Below, one piece after another: positions 1 to 10,683 of a stretch of 64,000 nt of DNA; positions within the stretch are counted from its first letter, which is position 1, and every line of letters begins with the position of its first letter. Location: positions 65,326,149-65,390,148 of the forward strand of contig NC_135505.1 in the NCBI RefSeq assembly GCF_052857255.1, written 5' to 3'. Source of the DNA: Amblyomma americanum. Lineage: Eukaryota > Arthropoda > Arachnida > Ixodida > Ixodidae. A program made the position numbers and the translations under genes. The notes under the pieces were generated by a model. The model was not told the origin of the DNA. It worked only from the letters and a program-made list of their open reading frames with translations, and did not search any database.

Positions 1-1424
1 ACTGATGCATTGTCCGGAACTACGGCGTCCCACATTGCTCATTTTCTTCCTCAGGACGTAGAATACTACGCTTAATAATACAGTTCTCTTGCCAGAGCAC
101 TTTGATTATTGAGTTCACATGGATCCTCTCGGAAGGTGTTGGCTCGACAATTTGGTAATGAAAGTGTAAAAAACCCCCTCGCGACTTTTTACCCTGGTGA
201 CTTCTTAAAGCCAGGCAGAAGGGTTTTTTATTTTTATTTCTATATCTTATTTGACTCTGAGCCACCCTTTCTCTTGGTTCCAAAGCGTTTATCGGAGTAC
301 GGCAAATACTGACACCTTTTACTGCGCAGAAATTTACCCTGTAGACTGACCTGAACTGCTTCACTAGAAAAAAAACGGCTTAAAAGGTTGTTACATCTTG
401 TGACGAAAATGTGACAAAATCACACTTGATTACTGGCTTTAATCATCAATATGGTGTTTGCTAGGAAGCACCAACCGAATACTTCAAGCAACCTGGACAG
501 TTTGAAGTTTGCACTGCGTGGGGCTAGCGCATAATTTTCTTTGGGTCGTCCGGAGGAAGATTGCACTCTCTTTGGAAAAAGCGAAAGATTTCCTGCCGCA
601 TCGATTTCTTCGATTTTCTAACGCAAGCATAGCAACCGACCTTGTGACACATCGTTTTGAGGTAGCCTGCGCATGCCAGGCAATACGTGGATTTCAACTT
701 GCGCATACGGATGGGCAGAAGCGCTCTGACCTCAGCGCTCTTCACGTGCGCTCACTGTTTGTGCTCGACTGCAAACGTGAGAGCAATGCGAGAAAAAGAA
801 TATACCTCCAGATAATGCTACCCGATTGAAATTCTCAAACTAAATACGCCGCTCCAAAAGGCCCCTCTCAACATTGAAGAAATGACACAAGCGGTCCGCA
901 ATTCAGCAAGCTGTTGTCTCTAGCGAAATGCTTGAAAGAACACCAACAAAGTTTAGATTTATCGGGTGCCTACTTCGCCAGCAACTTGGGAGTGTTCAAG
1001 CTCAAGATAGAATATTTCGTGTGAAACTTTTGACGCAGCATACATCGGCGACTAAGAAACCACAGGAAGCAGCCAAAGATGAGTTAAAACAATGGTATTA
1101 AATTCTACACGTAGTTGAACGCCTTGGCAATTCACGACGAACAGGTAGAGAAATTATCTGCTAACGAGATAAGAATATCATTGCCGCTGGTTTTAAAGTA
1201 ATTTTATATCCAGTGAACTACTCGCACAATTAATCGACACGTGCGCCCATAAATCTAACTTAGGTAAGGTAACGGCAGCGCTCATGAGGCCTGTAGCCAC
1301 AGTCTTTCGAGTTTTGAGCGATAGCTTTCCTAATTGCGAATTACGTGTTTGTGCGGTACTTCTCCTGATATTGAAAAGACCTAACGGACTTGGCGATTAA
1401 ATAACAACTGCTCAGTTTAGATGC
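1..1424. other. Stretch without recognisable gene
   Basis: I see no coding exon, RNA gene or recognisable transposon here. Short open frames exist on both strands, but none has a recognisable motif and they overlap one another. The sequence is moderately AT-rich with scattered T runs. Confidence 0.5.
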
Positions 1425-1870
1425 TCAAGCACATTTTGACTATGGCCAGTACGATGGTGTCCCCAAACTTCGTCCTGGTCGTTACCAACATTGGCCCACA
1501 CCCACTTCGAAAACATGGCCTAGGCCAATCAGCAAATTTTAACCATAGATTTAGACCAGTATCGAGATGCAGGTTGATTTTACTATGGGCAATACGATGG
1601 TGACTTCCAAATTTCACCCCCGCCAATTCCGACTTTGACCCAACCGAACTTGTGAAATTTGACCTCCATCACTTTGGAGCAAAAATCGATGTCCAGGCTA
1701 ATTTGACAGCGGGGAATACGATGGTGACCTCCAAATTTTACTCGGGCCATTCCGAAAATTTTGCCCACACCTGAGTTTTTATCTCCGATTTGAAACAAAA
1801 TAGATCGTTGTTCAGGATAACTGGCTGCGGGTAACAAAATGGAGGCTTTTAATTTGTATATGGTGATTTT
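1425..1870. repeat. Diverged tandem repeat, about four units of 124-143 bp
   Basis: The core TACGATGGTG recurs at 1450, 1593 and 1717, each time followed by a CCAAA(T)TT(T)NAC-like tract. A weaker fourth copy around 1846 has AAATGGAGGCTTTTAATTT. Spacing is about 143, 124 and 125 bp. On the minus strand each unit reads as a KFGGHHRI-like peptide, which explains the short open frames seen there. The units are too diverged to be a young satellite. An old minisatellite or the sub-repeat region of a transposon are both possible. Confidence 0.6.
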
Positions 1871-3369
1871 CAGATCGGGTAATCGGCGTTAACATAGACG
1901 CGTGACCGTGATTTGACACCTAGTGAACGAGAAAGATGGAAGCAAAGGGCGGCTATCAAACCAGTGGGACGTCAATGATCTTACCATAGACAACGCGACG
2001 ATCATGTGGTACGACACAGACTGACAAAGCGCAACGGAACTAGGACGAGTAGAAGAAACACGAAACACAGGACAGGCTCGAATATAAGAAGGCAGAAACA
2101 AAGGTTACCGCAATAGATATCTCATTTGAAAGAGTCTTCCCTGCCAAATTCACGATTGTTGAACTGCAAAACATAGCCAAATACTCTACGGTATAAAGAC
2201 ACTGTTTGCCCCAATCAGTGCGAAGTCAATAAATGCATAAATTAACAAATTGCTAGAATGCAACTGAGATCTTGATTTCAGCAGAGGCTACATCCGCAAA
2301 GAATAAGTAAAACCAGGTGAAATCAGAAATATCAAAATCATAGTAAAGTAAGAAAAAATCTATCGCGCGATCATCCGTGAAATGAAGATTAATGTAATTT
2401 TTGTTTCGGTTCTTATGCGAACAAGGGTCTCGCGTGGCCTACCGATCGTCCTTTGTTTTCGTTATTCCTTGCTTTAGACTAGAGTGTTTGTATCTATGCT
2501 GTTAGCTAGATACCACAAAACTGTGAGGATGTATTCCTGACCAATTGCTATCGCTATCTTTTATGTAGAAGGGCTATAAAAGTTTTCTGTTGGTGTGATA
2601 GCTGCGAGGGTAAAAAAATTGGCGGTGGTTTAGCTTTCGTTAAACCTGGAGTGACGCGACAGCTACAGTTGGTCGGGTGGAACTTTGGCACGTGACCAAC
2701 CACGTGATCAGCCACGGCGCCTAGGGCTTGTGCTCCACACCGCGTGAACAACCACGTGACAGCGTGGCTATCGCTCCAAAACTATCTGCGTCTCTAAAGG
2801 ACGCCGCACATTCACATGTCCGGCTTTGTAATTTAGGATGGTAATATGAGGCTATTTTAACAGCAATAATGTTTGCACGTTCGTAGTTATGATCATGCGG
2901 AACTTATGGCCAAGCGATTTGGCTACTGCGTGCGTGTCTGCAAGACAGGCCTGGTGTATACACAACATTGCTTGGGCAAGAGATCTGCACTCAAATTTTT
3001 TATTTAACTACGAAGTTTCTGATAAAGCTCTACAGCTTTCTTTGTAGCCGTATGGCTACAGTCTGGTGTAGCCGGGAGTAATTACACCCTTATTACAAAT
3101 CTTCTCCACCTCGATGGAGCCCCTGAACATTTAACCAACACTGTTCCCACTTCGAGTTATTGATCAATCGCTCCCGCCCTACCATAATCTTGACTCCCGG
3201 TTAGCTCTGGTAGCCACAGAAAAACTTATCTCAACGGGCGGAAAAACGTTTTCTATAATTTTCACATAAGGCTTCCGAAGTTGGAATATAATATTACAAA
3301 TGATATTACAGAGATCGGAATCGTGACATAACTAATACAGCCGGTCGAGGGAGTGCGAACAGGAGAACA
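1871..3369. other. Non-coding stretch, nothing recognised except an E-box cluster
   Basis: No coding motif was recognised on either strand. The stretch is AT-rich except for a GC-richer part near 2640-2770, which carries three CACGTG palindromes (listed separately). Confidence 0.45.
2689..2758. promoter_or_regulatory. Cluster of three CACGTG E-boxes
   Basis: Perfect CACGTG palindromes lie at 2689-2694, 2701-2706 and 2753-2758 in an otherwise non-coding, GC-richer patch. CACGTG is the core site of bHLH and bHLH-ZIP factors such as the Myc/Max and USF families. No gene start is visible nearby, so regulatory function is speculative. The cluster may just be part of an unrecognised repeat. Confidence 0.2.
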
Positions 3370-4395
3370 ATATACTTCTGCTTCCTCAGCATCGCCTCAC
3401 TGTGGCCTGCTTCCTCCGGACTGAATACAGGAGAAAGAGGACACAGGAGGGCAAGACACAATTACCACAGCACAGAACAGGCCTCCAGCCGGCCTCAAAC
3501 TCAATAGCACTTGCCTGCTATGGAAGGTCTTGACAAAGACGACGTGCACAACCCCTTTGCGCTGGGCTGTGTACGACGAGCGGGCATGGGTAGTGGGTAA
3601 AACGTCGCAAGCCACTTCTATTTTGCAGCGATAAGGACGGAAGTATCGGCGCACTAAGTTTTCAGAGAGTGCGCGGCGACGAACGGTCATTCAAGCCCAC
3701 TTATAAACGCCAGCCTCGTACGAAACAAATCGCCGCACGAGTTTGTAGCTGACAGAGTCTACGTGGTGTTGACTACGTATTGGCTGTCTTCTCAGTGGCC
3801 GTGCTTCTTCCGCACGTTGAGCAGGGTGATAATATAGAGGTAACATTGGCTGTCACTATCATGGTAGACGGGAAACGTAGCTTCCAATGGATTGACATTT
3901 CGTCGAAAGAAGATAAGTTGGAATTGAGTAAGTGACATGGTCTCGTTCACGGCCAAGCTCGTCGCTTGTCTTTGGGTCGCTTTTTGTTTGGACACTTCAG
4001 TTATTCCTCAGGGACGTATTGCAAGCTGAATTGCGTATGGGATAATCTGGCCCTATTGTTTACGCTACACATCAGCATACATAGAAAGTATGTCTGTCAA
4101 GGTTCTTTTCCGCTGTTTCAAGTAAGCATTTGCCTGTTGTGGGATGCCGCCGTAAGCCTATGGCTGGTGTGCGCCATATTCAAAGCTGTTGATTTAAGCG
4201 GTCATTGAAACCAGCCGCACCGGTATCAATAACAATCCCATGCATGACATTCTTCAGCAAAATGCGCATAATAATCCTGGCACTTTTGGGAGCACTTCCG
4301 CTTTCTAGCGACGTGCCCTCACTGGACCGTGCTAAGTCCGTGAGGACATCAATCCAAATTTTTCCACTAGAGTACTTCGAATGGATTGGATTGTA
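3370..4395 (-). pseudogene. pol: Ty3/gypsy integrase remnant (core to GPY/F-like end)
   Basis: Read on the minus strand through frameshifts, this stretch follows the second half of a gypsy integrase. Near 4390-4220 a KIWIDVLTDLARS segment resembles the first-Asp region, and a VIDTGAAGF-like segment the second-Asp region. Near 4110-4000 RTLTDILSMYADV matches the helix after the catalytic Glu, and the Glu itself is not preserved. At 3990-3900 MSLTQFQLIFFRRN resembles the T-P-F-x-L-x-x-G-R segment. At 3690-3620 RALSENLVRRYFRPYR resembles the GPY/F module. The protein-coding capacity is lost. It ends exactly where the LINE 3' end begins (about 4395), so the LINE probably inserted into this older element. 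Family assignment rests on motif reading only. Confidence 0.6.
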
Positions 4396-4470
4396 AAATA
4401 TTTATTGCGTGGAGAGCAGGTTGCAGGATAGACATAGTAGATGGCCGCTAGCCCATGGCTGGCGGCGACC

Positions 4471-6268
4471 TCATTGGCCCGCTCGATTGCCCCGTACTAG
4501 AATCTTATGGTCCGAGCTGACCAGCACGGCCTCCCACTGCTGGGGAGAAGGGAGCTGTATCAACTCCTTCGGAGGCGAATCATTCGTGCAGTTCCACAGA
4601 ATGTTGTCGTATGTTGCCCTTTCACCACATTGATGGCAGTTTGGGTCGTACTGGCCGGGATACATGAAGGCAAGCACTGCCGGATTCAGAAGGGGGCGTG
4701 TTTGCAGTCAGCACCAGGTAACTTCGTGCGCTTTTGTTAACGATCGTGGGTATGGGTATATGCGCGCCTCTCCAGCCTAAATCATGGGTGATGTAATGAA
4801 ATGAGATCAACTCGTCCTTCATGAAATTCGGGTCGCACGGCGCGCTCACTTCACGGTCGACGAAGCCTCAGGCTTGCGCGTGAGCCGCCTCGTTCCCTGG
4901 ATTAGACGACTGGGCCGGGACCCAGATTAATTCAACTTCTCTAATCGGAAAGGGTGTGTATTGAAGGATGCGGAGTAAAGTAGATGTAATACAACCCCTC
5001 GTGAAATGGCGAACGGCTGTTTTGGAGTAATAATAATAATAATTGGTTTTGGGGGAACGGAAATGGCGCAGTATCTGTCTCATATATCTTTGGACACCTG
5101 AACCGCGCCGTAAGGGAAGGGATAAAGAAGGCAGTGAAAGAAAGGAAGAATAGGTGCCGTAGTGGAGGGCTCCGGAATAATTTCGACCACCTGGGGATCT
5201 TTAACGTTCACTGACATCGCACAGCACACGGGCGCCTTAGGGTTTTTCCTCCATAAAAACGCAGCCGCCGCGGTCGGGTTCGAACCCGGGAGCTCCGGAT
5301 CAGTAGTCGAGTGCCCTAACCACTGAGCCACCGCGGCGGGGCTGTTTTGGAGTCGCTGAATATAATATCAGCACGCCTGTTTGCTATAGGTAAGGCTGTT
5401 GCCGCTTCCTCCGCCGTGTAGGAGAAGGTGGTTTCTATCGACGCGGCCGCCAACGGGGCGCCGTTCCCAATCACCGCGGCCAGTGCAAACTTTTTTTTTC
5501 TCGGGATCTGCCGGTATTCCGCGGCGCCCAAGTACGTCACATTGTCGTTTCGGCCGTATTTGGTGTGTAAAGTGCGAGCCCTCGCTGTCCGTCGGCCTTC
5601 GTGGTGCGCGGGGTGCATGTTCCTGGGTAGGGGTTTAATCAAAAAAGCTTTCCTGATGTGCGTGAGCAACTGCGTTTTCGCGTCTCCCTCTCGGAGGTGT
5701 TCGCGCATCTTTATTCTGTACAGGATGGCCCTTCCCGCGCTCGTACAAGTGAGTCGTCCGAACTGGGAAACGTCGTGCACCTCGCCCAGCTCCGAGAGTG
5801 TGTTGTGAATTCCAAGGGCCAGCAACCTTTCCGTGGACGCACTGGGCGGGAGCCTAAGGGCCGCCTTGTAAGCCTGCCAGATTGTAGTTTCGACCTTGTT
5901 CCTTTCCGCGAGCTGCAGCTGCAGGTAAGGAAGGGAGTAGACGACCCTGCTAAACAGGAAAGCCTGCACAAGTCGACAGAGATCTTTCCCTTTCATGCCT
6001 CGTCTTTTGCTGGCGATCCGTCTTACCAGCCGCACAGTCTGATTTACCGTGGCCGTGAGTCTGCTGATCATTTCTGTGTTTTTGCGATTGTTCTGTGTGT
6101 ACATGCCACAAATGCGTATGGTTTGGACTTCCTTGACCGGAAGTCCTTGCGCATGTACATGCAGAGATGTTGACGGGGTCAGGCTTGCGTTTCTACCGCG
6201 TGTCTTGGCCCTAAGAACCAGCAGTACCGATTTCGAGTGCGAGCATTGATGGCCCGCTCCCGACGCGT
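4471..6268 (-). pseudogene. LINE-1 ORF2, C-terminal half (RT thumb, RNase H, zinc-finger tail)
   Basis: The longest intact frame (about 6262-5345) starts at GAGHQCSHSKS and runs through the RT thumb (VRLVRRIASKRRGMKGKDLCRL region) into the first part of RNase H (ETTFSYTAEEAATAL, then IIFSDSKTA with the second catalytic Asp). A SINE interrupts it there. Beyond the SINE, VRHFTRGC continues the domain to IWVPAQSSNPGNEAAH, where the usual VPAH has become VPAQ. The tail has CHQCGERATYDNILWNC, a CCHC-like finger with Asn where His is expected. Several frameshifts lie between 5010 and 4471. The role would be target-primed reverse transcription, but the copy is inactive. Confidence 0.8.
5029..5339 (-). 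mobile_element. tRNA-derived SINE (Ruka-like) with 14-bp target duplication
   Basis: On the minus strand the element begins CCGCCGCGGTGGCTCAGTGG, with a pol III box A (TGGCTCAGTGG, complement of 5323-5333) and a perfect box B (GGTTCGAACCC, 5276-5288). A conserved tRNA-unrelated body follows, ending in a TTATTATTATTACTCC-like tail. It is flanked by the exact 14-bp duplication GGCTGTTTTGGAGT at 5015-5028 and 5340-5353. Deleting the SINE and one duplication restores the LINE-1 RNase H reading SDSKTA/VRHFTRG. The type matches the SINE family described in ixodid ticks. Box B and the long target duplication suggest a comparatively young insertion. Confidence 0.9.
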
Positions 6269-6830
6269 AGAGAGAGAGAGAGAGGGAGAAAGACAAACGG
6301 AAAGGCAGGAAGGCTAACTAGCAGAGCCCGGTATGCTACCCTACACGTGGAAAGGGGAACGGAGGGAGAGATAGAAGGGGCGGAGAACAAAGGGAGATGA
6401 TCATTTTTCCAGATGTCCGTAGGCCAACACATGCAGGGTACACCGGGCCCACACTGATAGCTCACAACCTTGCACTCAGTACTGAGTCCGTCAAGAACTT
6501 GAAAAGTGCCTTCAAAGCTGTCCTCTGCGATGAAGGCTTACTCAAAGAACCCAGAATCTTGGCTTCAATAAAGAACCGAGGATCTAAAAGTCGGAGTATT
6601 GCAGCTAGGAGTGCACGCTCACGCTGAAACCGATGGCAGTTACAAAGAAGGTGTTCCATTGTTTCGTCACACCCTCAGATCTCACACGCAGGAGAGTATG
6701 CCATTGCGATTAAGTGGGAGCAGCCATTTATGAACGCCACTCACAGCCATTGGCGACATAACAGCATAGCTCGCAGCGGGAAAGGCCAGATGGAGGACTG
6801 AGTTGAAGTAAGGGGTCTAGGTGGTGCAGA
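6269..6830 (-). mobile_element. LINE-2 3' fragment with (TC)n tail, inserted in LINE-1
   Basis: On the minus strand, 6659-6462 encodes the end of a non-LTR ORF2 (EHLLCNCHRFQRERALLAA, typical of the last zinc-finger-like motif of RNase H-bearing LINEs), ending in a stop after SVLSARL. A 3' UTR follows and ends in a CT-rich microsatellite (AG repeat on the plus strand at 6269-6284). The tail abuts GACGCGT (6262-6268). The same heptamer at 13276-13282 is the other target-site copy. The 34 bp at 13242-13275 would be the 5' end of this truncated LINE, cut off by the LTR element inserted at 6831. Confidence 0.7.
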
Positions 6831-7650
6831 TGTCACATATAATAAGCAGTCTAAAATAAAATTATGAGGGAAAGAGGTGTGAAGGAGGCGACATGCACTA
6901 ACCGAAGAGTACAGAAGAAGAAGAAGCATTCGGTATAGGTGGAAGGAGATGATTGGTGTAGAAGAGAAGGAGGAGAAGACGATGACAAGGCTTACATGGA
7001 CTAACGCCAAGGCTATAAAAGGGCGAGGGAGAGCGAGGCACGGGGGGGGGGGCGAGAACAGAGAAGCGGAGGCTCCGGCAGGTCAAGGACGCTTAGGCTG
7101 GAAGAGAGCGACGCCGGCTAGTGCTCCGGTGAGCTCGCGTTGTACGGCTTCGCATCTCGGACTTCCTGCCGTGCCTGAGCCCGTTCCTACGCGTCAACGG
7201 CTTACGCCACCACCTGCTACGGCCAGGGGTGTCTCCAGAGCTGTTGCCACCCGTCCGGGTGGTCCCCCAACGCCAACAACACCGGCATCACCTCCACGGG
7301 CGCTTGGACCGGGAGTTTATACGACGCAGCAAGCGACGCCGCCAACGACGCAAGCCCAAGCACGACGAACGCCGCCTCGACGCGGGCTACTGGATCTATT
7401 CAACGCCGCAGCCGAAACGAACCAACCGCGAGCACGAACTCCGACCACTAACTGTAGAACGCTAATAGTAGACGCTGGTAGCAGCGTTCTCGGGTCGTGT
7501 CTATTTTTATTCTTCGTGTTTTGTGTTAGTTTTGTTAGTTTTGTATTATAGTGTGTGTGCCATGTAGGGTGTGTTAAATATGCGTCTGTGTGGGTACACT
7601 GTCGCCTAGTCTACTCTTTCGGTGAGTGTTCTCCGGGGAGGTCTGTGACA
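6831..7650 (+). repeat. 5' LTR of Gmr1-like element
   Basis: This 820-bp direct repeat pairs with 12427-13241. Ends are TGTCAC and GTGACA. A TATAAAAG box lies near 7014-7021, followed by a GC-rich transcribed part with an 11-G run. The two LTRs differ by many substitutions and indels (for example an extra segment near 12540 in the 3' copy), so the insertion is not recent. A long open frame at 6949-7551 is a by-product of GC-rich LTR sequence. Confidence 0.9.
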
Positions 7651-7740
7651 AAGATAAGGGGCGAGCCTGCGAGAGGATTGATTTCCTTTTTTCTTGTAGC
7701 TTTGTCTCGGATCTTTCCGATTTCCCGACTGCAGAAAGTA

Positions 7741-7852
7741 TGGATTTGGCAAAAACATTCGAACTGGCGCTCAAGCTAGGGTTAAGCAAGGAAGAGGCGA
7801 TGCGTCTCTATGAGGAGGAGGCAAAGAGGCAAAAAGAGGAGTTTCTTGTGCT
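7741..7852 (+). pseudogene. gag: gag start of Gmr1-like element, truncated by PLE insertion
   Basis: Just after the 5' LTR and a 90-bp leader, an ATG at 7741 opens MDLAKTFELALKLGLSKEEAM, then a charged helix rich in Glu and Lys. About 36 codons later the frame runs into the Penelope-like terminal repeat and stops at once. The short N-terminal peptide looks like a retrotransposon Gag N-terminus in position and composition. No Gag motif survives to prove it. Confidence 0.5.
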
Positions 7853-8480
7853 TTGAACTTTGAACTCAATAGTGAAAACTGTATACAGTTCCTTGACCTG
7901 AAAATTCATTTCTTGGAAGGGCATATATGCTGGATGTACAATCCTAGGTCACAAAAGGCACTCCTCCCGTACAGTAGTGCTCATTCAAAAATAATAAAAA
8001 GAGCAATAGCCATGAATTGCCTCACTTCCGCTTTGAAAAAGTCATGTCCTCATCAAATGTTTGAAAGTGCAGCATTCGTCCTGTCGTATGTGTGTCTTTT
8101 TCGTCCCCGTTTTTTTCGTGCTGCTTCGTTTTCTCAAGATGGATCATTACCAACTGGCCCGAACTTCGGTGCTTTTGCATAGTATTTCTTCCACACTGGG
8201 CTCTTTCCTATCCCACCAAACCATGCAGAGTCCTATTGTCACGTGTGTGAATTTAATCGCAGTGACCACATGCCAGTGCCGGACACTTTCTTTTTGCATC
8301 AAGCAAGGCGTTGTTCCCCTCGAAGTTGAAGCACTGCTGGGACTTGTGTCGTCGTCTCTGGGCCATGCAGGAAGACTCTGTAAGATAATGTAGTCTGAAG
8401 GATGGCGTCAAGTTCGACTTTACGAGGATTGGCTTCGTGTGCTCACCCAAGAAGGAAAAGATCCATGCTGAGCGGCAAGA

Positions 8481-9110
8481 TTGTTTCGTGACTACAAGAA
8501 ATTGGCTGCACAGAGTACGGAGTTCTTGTGGCATCGGGTCCGCCATTCCCATCCGGCAAGGAGGAAAAACCAGACGGCACCTAGCAAGGTCGACGTCGTG
8601 GGTGACGTGGAGCTCTCGGATGAAGTTCGCGGAATCCTTGAGAAAGGTGCAAAATTCTGCTTTGAGCCGAATACCGGAAAGCCGGAACTACTGGCTATGG
8701 TGCGGCATATAGCCGGAAGAACTAAGGAGCGAGACAAAGACAAAGCCATTTCTGATGGAGCTCAATCCGTGGCAAACAACGTGAGTCGAACTTCAAAGCG
8801 CGTTCCTCAACAGAAAAAGGTTGTTAGCTACCTAAATCGACACCGCTTAATAGTAGTACAGTCCGACAAAGAGGGTGGTTTTGTTGTGCTTCCCAAAGGA
8901 ACGTATGAAGAGAAAGCTATTAAAGCAATCGAGAAAAGTTTCAAGAAGACCAAATTTAAGAAGAGAATACAGAAGGCTACAGCGCTCAAGTTGCTGCAGG
9001 ATCTTCACCTGGAATCACTTGCGAGTAGTGTCAAAAATTCGGATATTTGCACCCTGGAAGCATTCTTCTCATGCAAAACGCACAAGCCCGATTTCCCGTG
9101 TAGGCTATAG
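8481..9110 (+). pseudogene. PLE polyprotein, N-terminal region
   Basis: A 209-residue open frame contains the conserved PLE pre-RT block: EKGAKFCFEPNTGKPELLAM, then LIVVQSDKEGGFVVLPKGTYEEKA at about residues 125-150, and near the end FFSCKTHKPDFPCR, matching the KTHKP motif that precedes the RT core. The frame breaks at 9110 and resumes near 9173 in another frame. It would serve RNA-templated insertion of the element. The first in-frame Met at 8481 is arbitrary, because the frame is probably 5'-truncated. Confidence 0.75.
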
Positions 9111-9172
9111 TTTCAGAAAAGGGTAGCTGGCAGTCAGCTATAGGAAAGTACCTCTAGAAGCAGCTGGCGACA

Positions 9173-9820
9173 TTGACGATTGAAGACCCCTTCCTTGTTA
9201 GAAGCTCTCACAAGTTAGCCGAAGAACTGAAGCAACGGCTTAGCATGACTTTACCAGCCACTTTCTGGTTCTCCATTGACATAGAAGATCTTTATTACTC
9301 CATACCCCACAAAGAACTGTTTAAGGCGGTTAGATCCGTAATTGAGGATTCGGGAGAAGTGCCTTTTCATAACAAGGCGGGTGTGAACACCGACCGTTTC
9401 TTAGCCCTTTTAGAGTGTTATCTACAGTCAACTGCCATTAATTTTAACAACCGGTTTTACACACAAAAAGCAAGAATATGCATCGGGTCGTGCGTAGCTC
9501 CCGTTGTTTCTGACATTTTTCTTTCCTGCATTGACAAAAGCTTGCCTAGCTTACTTCCTAAACTACGCATTTTTAGATATGTTGACGGTTATTTGGTGAT
9601 AATGGACAAGGCGCATGTTTTATCTATTGACGAAGCTGTTGCTGATGTTCTCGCATCGTTCAAAACTGTTGCAAAAGGCTTAATGTTTACCTTTGAACTC
9701 CCTAGTGGAAATTGTATACAGTTTCTTGACCTGAGAATTCATTTCTTGGAAGGGCATATATGCTGGATGTACAATCCTAGGTCACAAAAGGCACTTCTCC
9801 CTTACAGTAGTGCTCATTGA
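9173..9820 (+). pseudogene. PLE reverse transcriptase with YVDG active site
   Basis: A 215-residue frame covers most of a PLE-type RT: DPFLVRSSHK, FSIDIEDLYYSIPH (first catalytic Asp region), IGSCVAPVVSDIFLSCID (the G-x-x-x-AP signature of PLE RTs) and FRYVDGYLVI at 9572-9601. The second Asp of the YVDD box has become Gly (GGT at 9587-9589), which should abolish catalysis. The frame continues into the right terminal repeat. With the upstream frameshift this is a dead copy. Confidence 0.85.
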
Positions 9821-10022
9821 AAAAAAATAATCAAAAATAATCAAAAGAGCAATAGCCATGAATTGCCTCAATTCCGCTTTGAAAAAGTCATGTCCTCATC
9901 AAATGTTTGAAAGTGCAGCATTCGTCCAGTCGTATGTGTGTCTTTTTCGTCCCCGTTTTTTCGTGCTGCTTCGTTTTCTCAAGATGGATCATTACCAACT
10001 GGCCCAAACTTCGGTGCTTTTG

Positions 10023-10683
10023 TATTACCATCCCATGTGTAATGGGCTTGTAGAGCGGGTTAACGGAACCCTCAAAAATATGATCAAGAAAATGTGCCAG
10101 GAGAGACCTACTGATTGGGATAGGTATCTGCCAGCTCTTTTTTTTTTGCTTACCGCGAAGCATCACAAACAAATCTTGGTTTCTCGCCCTTCGAGATGTT
10201 GTATGGGAGAACCGTTGAAATACTCAAGGAGCTGTGGGCTAATAAGGAGATTGCACCAGATCTCAAGACAACTTACGCATACGTTCTTGAGTTGCGGGAC
10301 AAGTTGGAAGAAACATGCAGACTTGCACATCAAGGCCAGGAAAGGGCGCGTGAACGCTATAAGGGCTACTATGACAAGAAAGCCACTCACAGGAATCTGA
10401 ATTTGGGCGACAAGGTTCTCATCTTGCTGCCCACGGATCATAATAAGATACTGATGCAGTGGATGGCCCTTACCTTGTGACGTAGAAGAAAAATGACATG
10501 AATTATGACTTATTGATAAATAACACCACGAAGGTTTTCCATTCAACCATGTTGAAAAAGTACGAAGAAAGAGTTCCCGTACAGTGCGCCCCCAAGGTAG
10601 CACGCTCGGTAGTAGCCGAGGAGACAGATGATGTTGTCGAGGTGCCCATGCGGAGTGGGAAGAAAACTGTAGGGTGAGATAAG
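10023..10683 (+). pseudogene. pol: Integrase C-terminal half of Gmr1-like element
   Basis: The sequence starts abruptly at YHPMCNGLVERVNGTLKN, which includes the catalytic Glu region of a gypsy integrase. It runs through ERPTDWDRYLPAL, then in another frame LYGRTVEILKELW, LEETCRLAHQ and GDKVLILLPTDHNK, to a GPYLVT module at 10465-10482. From there one frame (two internal stops) runs through KKYEERVP and PMRSGKKTVG into the RT frame that opens at 10684. The HHCC finger and first two acidic residues are absent, lost with the PLE insertion. Confidence 0.8.

Larger units (their letters stand above)
7851..10022 (+). mobile_element. Penelope-like element with direct terminal repeats (pLTRs)
   Basis: The sequence is bounded by two copies of a roughly 330-bp direct repeat (7851-8177 and 9691-10022). 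Both encode the C-terminal end of the RT region (IQFLDL, HFLEGHICWMYNPRSQ) and continue to TCGGTGCTTTTG. Between them are the PLE N-terminal region (8481-9110) and RT (9173-9820). Penelope-like elements commonly show such pseudo-LTRs arising from tandem or partial copies, which fits the coding content of the repeats. No GIY-YIG endonuclease motif is recognised. The left repeat starts inside the gypsy gag and the right ends at the gypsy integrase. Confidence 0.75.

Noticed and set aside
6949..7551. 200-residue plus-strand frame rich in Pro, Ala and Arg
   Set aside because: Lies wholly inside the 5' LTR; the 3' LTR breaks the same frame. GC-rich LTR composition explains it.
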